Assembly: GCA_946480245.1 (NCBI GenBank)
Contig: CAMLIZ010000065.1
Span: 1 to 22,797 of the forward strand
From: an uncultured Pseudomonadota bacterium
GTDB lineage: Bacteria; Pseudomonadota; Gammaproteobacteria; Burkholderiales; Burkholderiaceae
DNA: 22,797 bases
Direction of reading: 5' to 3'
Translations under genes and position numbers: made by a program
Part shown: positions 16,471 to 22,797 of the stretch, piece by piece
How the letters are laid out: the number at the start of each line of letters is the position of its first letter
Position numbering within the stretch: position 1 is the first letter of the stretch
Notes under the pieces: model-generated
The model's input: only the letters and a program-made list of their open reading frames with translations
What the model was told of the DNA's origin: nothing
The model's database searches: none

Positions 16471-18066
16471 CTACAGCAGCTCCTCCGGCACCAGCGGCGA
16501 TAGCAGCCACTGCTGCAGGCGCAGCCAGGGCGAGCTATCCGGCTCGGTGTCGAGCACTATCTCGCTGTCCTCGCCCTCGGCGATCCACTCCAGCCCGCCG
16601 CCGCCCGGCTTCAGGCGCACCTTGTAGGCACTCTGCAAACGGTCGATGTCGATCACGCGCAGCAGCTCGCGCGCCAGCTGCGGGCTGTGGATCACCGCCC
16701 CGAGTTCGGTGTTGATGTTGGCCGAGCGCGGATCGAGGTTCATCGAGCCGATGAAGCAGGTTTCGCGGTCGATCACCACCAGCTTGGCATGCAGCCGGCC
16801 CAGCGACTGGTTGAACAGGAACAGGTGCTTGTTCTTCTTCACCCGCGTAGTGCTCAGCTCGTACAGCTGCACCCCCATGCGCAGCATCGCCTCGCGATAG
16901 CGGCTGTAGCCCAGGTGCACGGCCGGCTCGTCGGTGGAGGCAAGCGAGTTGGTGAGCACCGTCACCTCCACGCCGCGCTCGCGCAGCTCCTTCATCAGCG
17001 CCATGCCGCCCGGCCCGGGCACGAAGTACGGCGATGAGGCCACGAGGCTCTTCTTCGCCTTGCGCATCGCCTCGAACACGTTGTAGGTGACGCTGGTTTC
17101 GAGCAGCTGGCCACCCGCCACACCTTCGAAGGGCTTGTCCGGATGGTCGGCGAACACATAGGCGTCGCCCCAGATGAGCCCGAGGCGGCCGCCGTCCAGG
17201 TCGTCGGCGATCGGGCCATAGCCCAGCACGTCGTTGGCGGGCAGCGGATCGGGCGCCGGCGTGTGCGCCGGGCCGGTGATCTCGTCGAAGTAGGCGCGCA
17301 GCGCAGCCGGATCGTCCTGTGTGTGGGCCACCGCCTGCAGCGGGTACACCGGGTCGCTGTTCCAGTAGCGGTCGAACAGGCCCTGAAGCGGCGGCACGAT
17401 CCAGCCCGCGACGAACGCGTCCAGGTCCACGAAGTTGTCGGAGGGGCCGCGCAGGTAGTAACCGTTGGCCACGTTGCGCCCGCCGATCACCGCCATCGCA
17501 CCATCGGCGATGAACAGCTTGTTGTGCATGCGATGGTTCACGCGGCCGAACTCGCTCAGCGAGGCCAGGAAGCGTGCGTTCTGGCCCCGGTCGCGCGCGC
17601 AGCAGAACGGGTTGAACAGCCGCACCTCCACGTTCTTGTGCGCCGCGAAGCCGAGGAACAGCTCGTCGTTGCCGTTGGTGTAGAAGTCGTCGAGCAACAG
17701 GCGCACGCGCACGCCCCGGTCCGCTGCGTCGGCCAGCGCGCGCAATAGCCAGCGGCCGGTCTCGTCGTTCTCGAAGTCGTAGTACTGCAGGTCCAGCGTC
17801 GCCTCGGCGCGCCGCGCCAGCTGTATGCGCGCGTCGAGCGAGAACGAGCCGAGCGGCATCAGGCGGAAGCCGGAGAGCGCCGGGTCGGGCTGCGAGTCGT
17901 GCGCAATGCGGCCGAGCGTCGTGCTGGTGGACAGCGGCACCGCGCTGCTGGCGATCGCGCCGCGGTCGATGGTAGGCAGCCGTGTGGCGCAGCCGCCCAG
18001 CAGGCCGAGCATGGCAAGGCCGGCGCACGCCAGGCGGCGCAGGCCGAGAAGAACCGGCAGTGTCAT
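16471..18066 (-). CDS. Phospholipase D / cardiolipin-synthase-like lipoprotein
   Basis: 531 residues. The N-terminus ends in a lipobox, LLGGC (Cys26), so it should be a lipid-anchored envelope protein. Two intact HKD motifs mark the PLD superfamily: HNKLFIAD (His181, Lys183, Asp188) followed by GGRN, and HAKLVVID (His426, Lys428, Asp433) followed by GSMNLDPRS. This layout fits cardiolipin-synthase-type or other phosphatidyltransferases that swap phosphatidyl groups through a His intermediate. Most cardiolipin synthases have membrane helices, so the lipoprotein form is a distinct type. The ATG at 18066 has GGAG 8 bases upstream. It follows the FtsH-like gene by 73 bases on the same strand, so they are probably co-transcribed. 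Its end is 6 bases from the stop of the convergent fusion gene. Confidence 0.9.
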   Translation of the reverse strand: MTLPVLLGLRRLACAGLAMLGLLGGCATRLPTIDRGAIASSAVPLSTSTTLGRIAHDSQPDPALSGFRLMPLGSFSLDARIQLARRAEATLDLQYYDFENDETGRWLLRALADAADRGVRVRLLLDDFYTNGNDELFLGFAAHKNVEVRLFNPFCCARDRGQNARFLASLSEFGRVNHRMHNKLFIADGAMAVIGGRNVANGYYLRGPSDNFVDLDAFVAGWIVPPLQGLFDRYWNSDPVYPLQAVAHTQDDPAALRAYFDEITGPAHTPAPDPLPANDVLGYGPIADDLDGGRLGLIWGDAYVFADHPDKPFEGVAGGQLLETSVTYNVFEAMRKAKKSLVASSPYFVPGPGGMALMKELRERGVEVTVLTNSLASTDEPAVHLGYSRYREAMLRMGVQLYELSTTRVKKNKHLFLFNQSLGRLHAKLVVIDRETCFIGSMNLDPRSANINTELGAVIHSPQLARELLRVIDIDRLQSAYKVRLKPGGGGLEWIAEGEDSEIVLDTEPDSSPWLRLQQWLLSPLVPEELL

Positions 18067-18139
18067 TCGGGCAGCTCCCTCCGCTTGGCGCCTCGCATGG
18101 TAGCGAGAGCCGGCGGCGGCGTGGCCCGGGTTCAGCCCG

Positions 18140-20074
18140 TCAGACCGACAGCGCTTCGCTGCTGGTAGCAGCGCGCAGCATCGGTACCTGCGGCGGCAGT
18201 GCCTCGTCGTCGTCCTCGTCCAGCGGCACCAGCTCGCGCAGCAGCGCACCGGAGACGGTTTCGTCCTTGAGCAAGGCGGCAGCCAGTGCCTGCAGCACGT
18301 CGCGATGGCGCTCCAGGACTGCACGGCATTCGCGCTGCGCACGCTCGAGCAGCGCACGCGCCTCGGCCAGCACGCGGTCCTGGATGTGCGGACCGACCAG
18401 GCCTTCCGGCACGCCATGCAGGCTGAGCAGGCCGAACTCCTTGGAGAAGCCCATCGCGCTGACCATTTCGATGGCCAGCTCGGATGCGCGCTTCAGGTCG
18501 TCCGACGCGCCCGACGTGGTGTTGCCGAAGGTCAGCAGCTCGGCCTCGCGGCCGGCCAGCAGCATGCCGATGCGCGCGTTCAGCTCCTGCTCGCCATACA
18601 GCGGCACCTCGTCGGCGCGCGTGACGAACGTGACGCCCAGCGCCTGCCCACGAGGCTCGATGCTGATGCGCTCCACGGTGCCGGCGCCCATCACATGCGC
18701 CACCACCGCGTGGCCGCCCTCATGCACGGCGATGCGATGCCGGTGCTCCGGCGTGAACATGGTCTTCAGGCTGGACACCTCGCCACCGAGCTGGTGCGAC
18801 TCGAGCGCACGGTGCACGAACTCCTGCGTCACCCATTCGCTGCCCGCCTCGGCCGCCATCACGGTGGCCCGGTTCACCACGTTGGTGATGTCGGCATGCG
18901 ACAAACCGCTGCTGGCGCGGCCCAGCGCCTCCACGTCGATGGCGCCGGGCGCGGATTTCACGCGATCCAGGCACAGCCGGAACAGGTCGCGGCGATCGTG
19001 CACCGACGGCAGCGTCACGCGCGCCACCAGGTCGAAGCGGCCCGGGCGCTTGAGCGCGTCGTCCACGTTGCCCACGTGGTTGGTGGCGCCGATCACGACG
19101 ATGTTGTCGGACGGGCTGAAGCCGTCCATCTCGACCAGCAGCTTGTTGATGATGCGGTTCTCTTCCGACTGTCCGCCCTGCACCTTGTTGCCGCTGGCGC
19201 GCTTGCCGATGCCGTCGAACTCGTCGATGAACACGATGCACGGCGCGTTCTTGCGAGCGGTGGCGAAGAGCTCCTTCACCTTGGTAATGCCCGCGCCGTA
19301 GAACATGCTGGAGAAGTGCGAGCCGTCGACCGCGATGAAGTTGGCCTTGCATTCGCCGGCCAGCGCACGCGCCAGCAGCGTCTTGCCGGTGCCCGGCGGG
19401 CCTTCGAGCAGCACGCCGCGCGGCGGCTTGGCGCCAAGCGCCAGATACTTCTCGGGGCTGCGCATGAAGGCCGTCACCTGCTGCAGCGCCGACTTCGCCT
19501 CGGAGGCGCCGATCACGGCGTCGAAGTCGGTCTCGGGCTTTTCGGCCAACTCGAGCTTGTTGCCACCGATGCCACCGGCCTGACGGATCAGGTAGAAGCC
19601 GAGCAGCAGCATCGCCAGGATGGTGACGATGCCCATGCCTCGGTCAAACACATTGCCCACCGCAGCGGCGAGCTTCTCACGCGGCGTGCGCGGGTCGACC
19701 GCGATGCGTGTGAGCGCAAAGCCCTGGTCGCGGCTGAGCGCTTCCAGCCGCGACTGCAGGCCGCTGCCGCCGCCCACCAGCTCGGTGCTGTAGTGCTGGC
19801 CGGCCTTGGTGGTCACGAACACGCGGCGCTCGTCCACACCCAGCGCAGCGACGTCACCGGCCGCCAGGGCGCGCTCGAACTCGGAAACGTCCTTCGGGTG
19901 GTCCAGCCATTGCCGCGGCGCGGCCTCGAAGGTCTGGGCCAGGCTGGTCTTGCCCACCTGTTGAGGGGTGAGCGAACGGTATTCGAGGGCCACTCCGGCG
20001 CACAGGGCGGCAGCGAGGGCGGCGACGGCGGCCAGGGCTTGCGCCCAGCGCGGCCAGGAGGAAACGGACTTCAT
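18140..20074 (-). CDS. Divergent FtsH-type membrane AAA metalloprotease
   Basis: 644 residues with FtsH architecture: TM1 at about 11-30, a periplasmic segment, TM2 at about 147-165, an AAA module and an M41 peptidase. Walker A is GPPGTGKT (225-232), Walker B IVFIDEFD (280-287), arginine fingers RPGRFD, zinc motif HEGGH (451-455) and probable third ligand in SGASDDLKRA (Asp525/526). It should be an ATP-driven protease of the inner membrane. Differences from housekeeping FtsH: HEGGH for HEAGH, pore loop MFYGAG for the usual MFVGVG, and ATNHVGNVDDALKRPG for ATNRPDVLDPALLRPG. So it is a specialised paralogue; its targets are unknown. AGGGA precedes the ATG. It sits before the PLD lipoprotein gene and diverges from the TetR gene. 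Confidence 0.9.
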   Translation of the reverse strand: MKSVSSWPRWAQALAAVAALAAALCAGVALEYRSLTPQQVGKTSLAQTFEAAPRQWLDHPKDVSEFERALAAGDVAALGVDERRVFVTTKAGQHYSTELVGGGSGLQSRLEALSRDQGFALTRIAVDPRTPREKLAAAVGNVFDRGMGIVTILAMLLLGFYLIRQAGGIGGNKLELAEKPETDFDAVIGASEAKSALQQVTAFMRSPEKYLALGAKPPRGVLLEGPPGTGKTLLARALAGECKANFIAVDGSHFSSMFYGAGITKVKELFATARKNAPCIVFIDEFDGIGKRASGNKVQGGQSEENRIINKLLVEMDGFSPSDNIVVIGATNHVGNVDDALKRPGRFDLVARVTLPSVHDRRDLFRLCLDRVKSAPGAIDVEALGRASSGLSHADITNVVNRATVMAAEAGSEWVTQEFVHRALESHQLGGEVSSLKTMFTPEHRHRIAVHEGGHAVVAHVMGAGTVERISIEPRGQALGVTFVTRADEVPLYGEQELNARIGMLLAGREAELLTFGNTTSGASDDLKRASELAIEMVSAMGFSKEFGLLSLHGVPEGLVGPHIQDRVLAEARALLERAQRECRAVLERHRDVLQALAAALLKDETVSGALLRELVPLDEDDDEALPPQVPMLRAATSSEALSV

Positions 20075-20237
20075 GGAGTTCCCTGGAGACAGCTCCCAGC
20101 ATCAGACCGCAGAACGGCTGGGGGAAGCGAAAGCAACAACAGCGGCAAAGCGGGGTTGTTCTGCGCTTCGCGAACCGCTGGTTACAGCCGTCGGGGCGAG
20201 GCGCCATGAACGCCGCAAAACGGCGAACCCGCAATTG

Positions 20238-20253
20238 TACCGATCGTTCGGTA
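20238..20253. promoter_or_regulatory. Perfect inverted repeat, probable TetR operator
   Basis: TACCGA-TCGT-TCGGTA is a perfect 6-4-6 dyad in the 221-base divergent gap between the FtsH-like and TetR genes, 42 bases before the TetR ATG. ACCGA/TCGGT half-sites are typical of TetR-family operators. The dyad abuts a possible rightward -10, TATAGT (20252-20257), and overlaps a leftward TACAAT (complement of 20234-20239), so a bound regulator could block both directions. Confidence 0.6.
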
Positions 20254-20257
20254 TAGT
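20252..20257 (+). promoter_or_regulatory. Possible -10 box of the TetR/amylase unit
   Basis: TATAGT, one mismatch from consensus, 38 bases before the TetR ATG and overlapping the right half-site of the dyad. The expected -35 position (about 20229-20234) reads CCGCAA, which is poor, so this is tentative. Confidence 0.35.
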
Positions 20258-20295
20258 GCGCACCCGCACACCATTCACAAGAGGGAAAGAGGGAA

Positions 20296-20907
20296 ATGAG
20301 CAAAGCATTGCTCACCAAAGACGCGCTGGTGGACCGCCTGGTTGACGTGGTTTACGACTTTGGCTACGACGGCGCCACCTTGGCCGTGATTTCCGAGGTC
20401 ACCGGGCTGGGCAAGGCCAGCCTTTACCACCACTTCCCGGGCGGCAAGGAGCAGATGGCCAGCGAGGTGCTGGCGCATTCCGACCGCTGGGGAGCGCAGC
20501 ACATCGGCGCCCTGCTGGCAGGCCCCTTGTCGCCCGAGGCCAAGGTGCGTGGCATCTTCCGCGCGCTCGACCAGGTGCACACGCGCGCGCACCAGCTCAC
20601 GCTGATGAACGTGTTCACCTACGGCGCGGCCCGCGAGGTGTTCGGCCGCCAGGTGGGCGAGCGCGTGCGCGCCGGCCTGGAGGTCCTGGCCGACCTGCTG
20701 CGCCAGTGCGGCGTGCCGGCCGCCGATGCCGAGGCGCGGGCGCTGGACGCCTACATCCAGATCGAAGGGGCGATGGTGCTGGCGCGCACGCTGGACGACC
20801 TGGAGGTGTTTCGCCGGGTGGTACGCCGCCTGCCGGACCAATTGCTGGGCACCGCCGGCACCGAGCGCCTGACGATCGCTGCGATGACGGCACCACCCGC
20901 TCACTGA
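20296..20907 (+). CDS. TetR-family transcriptional regulator (LmrA/YxaF-like)
   Basis: 203 residues. An N-terminal helix-turn-helix at about 8-55 shows the TetR pattern: AVISEVTGLGKASLYHHFPGGKEQM. The C-terminal ligand and dimer part, with AYIQIEGAMVLARTLDD near residue 155, fits the LmrA/YxaF-type effector domain. These regulators usually repress adjacent genes and are released by a small hydrophobic ligand, which is unknown here. GAGGG ribosome-binding bases lie about 10 bases before the ATG. Likely targets are its own operon with the GH13 gene 18 bases downstream, and the divergent FtsH-like/PLD unit, both through the dyad at 20238-20253. Confidence 0.92.
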   Translation: MSKALLTKDALVDRLVDVVYDFGYDGATLAVISEVTGLGKASLYHHFPGGKEQMASEVLAHSDRWGAQHIGALLAGPLSPEAKVRGIFRALDQVHTRAHQLTLMNVFTYGAAREVFGRQVGERVRAGLEVLADLLRQCGVPAADAEARALDAYIQIEGAMVLARTLDDLEVFRRVVRRLPDQLLGTAGTERLTIAAMTAPPAH

Positions 20908-20925
20908 CGCGCCCAACGAGCTGCC

Positions 20926-22668
20926 ATGCAACTGCTGCACCCGCCCATCGCTCCCTGGTTCCAGCGCCGTCCCGGCGGCTGCCAGGTCGTGCTGCTGGTG
21001 CGCCGCGCATCACCGCGCGGTGTGTGGCTGCGCCACCTGCCGAACAACGAGGAAGAGTTGCTCGAGCTGCGCCCGGCCGGCGAGCAGGCAGGCTGGCAGC
21101 GCTACGAGGCGCTGCTCCCCTGGGACCCGGGGAGCGAAGTCACGCGCTACTGCTTCAAGCTGCTGGCCGACGACACGCAGCACTGGCTGGCGGCCGACGG
21201 GCCGTGGCCGCGCGTACCACCGGAGCATGTGCACTTTCGTGCGCACCGCACCCAGCGGCCTCCGCTGTGGGTGCGCGACCAGGTGTTCTATCAGGTGTTC
21301 CCCGACCGCTTTGCACGCGTCGGCCAAGGGCCCGTGCCGCTGCCGCCGGACGTGCCAGGCCAGCGCCCGAACGAAGCTCGTGCCTGGGGCGAGCCCGTGC
21401 CGAGAGACCGCCCCACCACGGTGTTCTACGGCGGCGACCTGCCGGGCATCGAACAGCGGCTCGACTATCTGCACGGCGAGCTCGGCGCCACCGCGCTCTA
21501 CCTCAACCCGATCTTCCGCTCCCGCAGCAACCACAAATACGACACCGAAAGCTACGACGAGGTGGACCGTGGCCTTGGTGGGAACGCGGCATTGCAGAGC
21601 CTGCGCGCGGCCACCCGGAGCCGGGGCATGCGGCTGGTGCTGGACGCCGTGGTCAACCACACCGGCGCGCAGCACCCATGGTTCCAGCCGGGGTCGCCTC
21701 GGCGCAGCTGGTACGGCCAGGACGCGCACGGCCAGCCGTACGGCTGGAAGGGCTACGACTCGCTGCCGGTGCTCGACTACGCGCAGCCGGCGGTGAAGCA
21801 GGCAATGTTCGCGGCCCCAGACTCGGTAATGCGCCGCTGGATGCAGCCGCCTTACTCGATCGACGGCTGGCGGCTCGATGCCGTGCACATGCTGGGCGAA
21901 GGCATCGGGGCGGGCAACAACGCCGCGCTCCTGCGCGAGATGCGCCACGCCGTGAAGCAGCAGGACGGCGAGGCCTACCTTGTCGGCGAGCACTTCTTCG
22001 AGGCCGGCCGCTGGCTGCAGGGAGATCAGGAAGACGGCGCGATGAACTACTACGGCTTCGCGCATCCCCTGTGGGCGTGGCTGGCAGGGCAGGACGTCGC
22101 CTGCCACCCGATCGCGCTCAGCACCACCGCCTTCGCGGCCTGGCTACGCGAGGCGATGGCCGCAGTGCCCTACGACAACCAGCTCGCACAACTGAACCTG
22201 CTGGACAGTCACGACACGCCGCGCTTTCTCACGCTGGTGGGCGGCGACGTCCGTGCGATGCAGATGGCTGTGACACTGCTGATGAGCTTCCCCGGAACGC
22301 CCTGCGTCTACTACGGCGACGAGATCGGGCTCGAAGGGGCCAACGATCCCGACTGCAGGCGCTGTTTCGACTGGGATCGGACCCACTGGAACACGGCCTT
22401 GTTCGAGCACTACCGTGCCGCGATCACGCGCCGGCAGGCGCGCAAGGAACTGCGCGAGGGCGCGTTTCTCGAACTGGCTGCGGCCGGCGACGTGTACGCG
22501 TTCGCGCGCTTCACGGCGGACGCCGCTACCGTGGTGGCACTGAACCGAGCCGACGCCGGCAGCACGCTCGCCGTCGACCTGTCGCGCCTGCCGCTCGGCC
22601 TGTCCGGCCAGCTCTCGCTGCAGTTGCCGGCGCGCGGCACGGCGGTGTGGAGTTCCCCCTTGGCCTGA
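20926..22668 (+). CDS. malZ: GH13 alpha-amylase family enzyme, maltodextrin-glucosidase (MalZ)-like
   Basis: 580 residues, no signal peptide, so cytoplasmic. An N-terminal beta-sandwich (about 1-110) precedes a GH13 TIM barrel. The conserved regions are DAVVNH (240-245), GWRLDAVH with nucleophile Asp318, the general acid in VGEHFF (Glu355) and LLDSHD with Asp430, plus a short C-terminal beta domain. FYQVFPDRF (residues 121-129) and HKYDTESY are typical of maltodextrin glucosidase / neopullulanase / cyclomaltodextrinase members. It probably trims glucose or maltose from short maltodextrins derived from glycogen or uptake. The MalZ label is tentative, because these relatives cannot be separated by eye. 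It follows the TetR gene by 18 bases and shares its promoter. A strong terminator lies just after the stop. Confidence 0.85.
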   Translation: MQLLHPPIAPWFQRRPGGCQVVLLVRRASPRGVWLRHLPNNEEELLELRPAGEQAGWQRYEALLPWDPGSEVTRYCFKLLADDTQHWLAADGPWPRVPPEHVHFRAHRTQRPPLWVRDQVFYQVFPDRFARVGQGPVPLPPDVPGQRPNEARAWGEPVPRDRPTTVFYGGDLPGIEQRLDYLHGELGATALYLNPIFRSRSNHKYDTESYDEVDRGLGGNAALQSLRAATRSRGMRLVLDAVVNHTGAQHPWFQPGSPRRSWYGQDAHGQPYGWKGYDSLPVLDYAQPAVKQAMFAAPDSVMRRWMQPPYSIDGWRLDAVHMLGEGIGAGNNAALLREMRHAVKQQDGEAYLVGEHFFEAGRWLQGDQEDGAMNYYGFAHPLWAWLAGQDVACHPIALSTTAFAAWLREAMAAVPYDNQLAQLNLLDSHDTPRFLTLVGGDVRAMQMAVTLLMSFPGTPCVYYGDEIGLEGANDPDCRRCFDWDRTHWNTALFEHYRAAITRRQARKELREGAFLELAAAGDVYAFARFTADAATVVALNRADAGSTLAVDLSRLPLGLSGQLSLQLPARGTAVWSSPLA

Positions 22669-22682
22669 CGACCTGAACGAAA

Positions 22683-22709
22683 AAAGGGCGCTTCAACGAA
22701 GCGCCCTTT
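22683..22709. terminator. Strong intrinsic terminator, bidirectional
   Basis: Perfect 12-bp stem AAAGGGCGCTTC / GAAGCGCCCTTT with a 3-base loop. Six As (22680-22685) on the left become a U6 tract for the leftward transcript, making it a good terminator for the leftward gene ending at 22730. For the rightward amylase transcript only TTT lies on the exit side, so it works less well that way. Confidence 0.85.
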
Positions 22710-22729
22710 CTGCTGGAGGAGCCGGCTGA

Positions 22730-22797
22730 TCAGTTCAGCGGCACCTTCTTGCCGTCCTTGTACTCGTACAGCGAGATGGCCGGGTTCTTCAGTTCGC
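22730..22797 (-). CDS. 3' end of a probable ABC-transporter substrate-binding protein (cut by window edge)
   Basis: Reading leftward into the window, 22 codons end at TGA (complement of 22730-22732), giving ELKNPAISLYEYKDGKKVPLN. The pattern 'I-S-L-Y-x-Y-K-D-G-K-K' resembles the last beta-strand of LivK-type branched-chain amino acid binding proteins common in Burkholderiales. The evidence is only this tail, so the family call is tentative. The terminator hairpin at 22683-22709 lies 20 bases after its stop. Confidence 0.5.
   Translation of the reverse strand, partial: ELKNPAISLYEYKDGKKVPLN

Noticed and set aside
18092..18107. Inverted repeat CTCGC-ATGGTA-GCGAG between the FtsH-like and PLD genes
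   Set aside because: Only 5 bp, no U-tract; expected by chance in GC-rich DNA and not a credible terminator.
18067..18417. Longer N-terminus for the PLD lipoprotein
   Set aside because: Runs through the FtsH-like 3' end in another frame; the ATG at 18066 has a good ribosome site and gives a clean lipoprotein signal.
20211..20225. Small hairpin CGCCG-CAAAA-CGGCG in the TetR/FtsH-like gap
   Set aside because: Five base pairs and no T-run; too weak to call a regulatory element next to the much better dyad at 20238-20253.

Overview
This is a high-GC chromosomal window whose gene content points to a betaproteobacterium of the order Burkholderiales, probably from the Rubrivivax/Leptothrix/Methylibium side. 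That placement is an inference from gene order (smpB | ratA-rnfH | DUF4124 | guaB, and phaR-rimO), the polyhydroxyalkanoate regulator PhaR and codon bias. I did not run a database search. I see no tRNA, rRNA, CRISPR array, insertion sequence or phage gene. Genes are packed tightly: no gene-free stretch exceeds 300 bases, and the longest (about 220 bases, 20075-20295) carries a palindromic operator candidate.

Left third (1-7068) is mostly housekeeping. It holds the N-terminal part of a Tet-type MFS exporter, guaB (IMP dehydrogenase), an exported DUF4124 protein, rnfH and ratA, smpB (trans-translation) divergent from ratA with only 14 bases between the start codons, a MetC-type PLP enzyme, rimO (ribosomal protein S12 methylthiotransferase) and phaR. 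The last three read as one leftward unit, phaR-rimO-metC-like.

Middle (7205-11945) is an envelope or glycolipid locus made of two convergent units. The rightward unit is a GT4 glycosyltransferase plus a DUF2334/polysaccharide-deacetylase-like protein. The leftward unit is an AI-2E-family membrane protein, a second GT4 glycosyltransferase and a PAP2 phosphatase. The units overlap tail to tail by 13 bases.

Next (12060-16464) is the most unusual part, a rightward three-gene unit. It encodes an exported creatininase-like protein with changed metal-ligand positions, an exported YncE-type beta-propeller protein, and a 756-residue protein that fuses an AIF/ferredoxin-reductase-like FAD/NAD(P)H oxidoreductase to a complete patatin-like phospholipase. 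Both halves keep their catalytic motifs. This is my best candidate for an undescribed system.

Right part (16471-22797): a leftward pair encodes a divergent FtsH-type membrane AAA protease followed by a phospholipase D / cardiolipin-synthase-like lipoprotein. Divergent to it, a TetR-family regulator precedes a cytoplasmic GH13 maltodextrin-glucosidase-type enzyme. The two divergent units share an intergenic region with a perfect 6-4-6 inverted repeat. A strong terminator hairpin separates the amylase from the 3' end of a leftward gene, probably an ABC-transporter substrate-binding protein, cut by the window edge. Glycosyltransferases, PAP2, patatin, PLD and membrane protease together suggest a membrane-lipid theme for 7-20 kb, but that grouping is inference.
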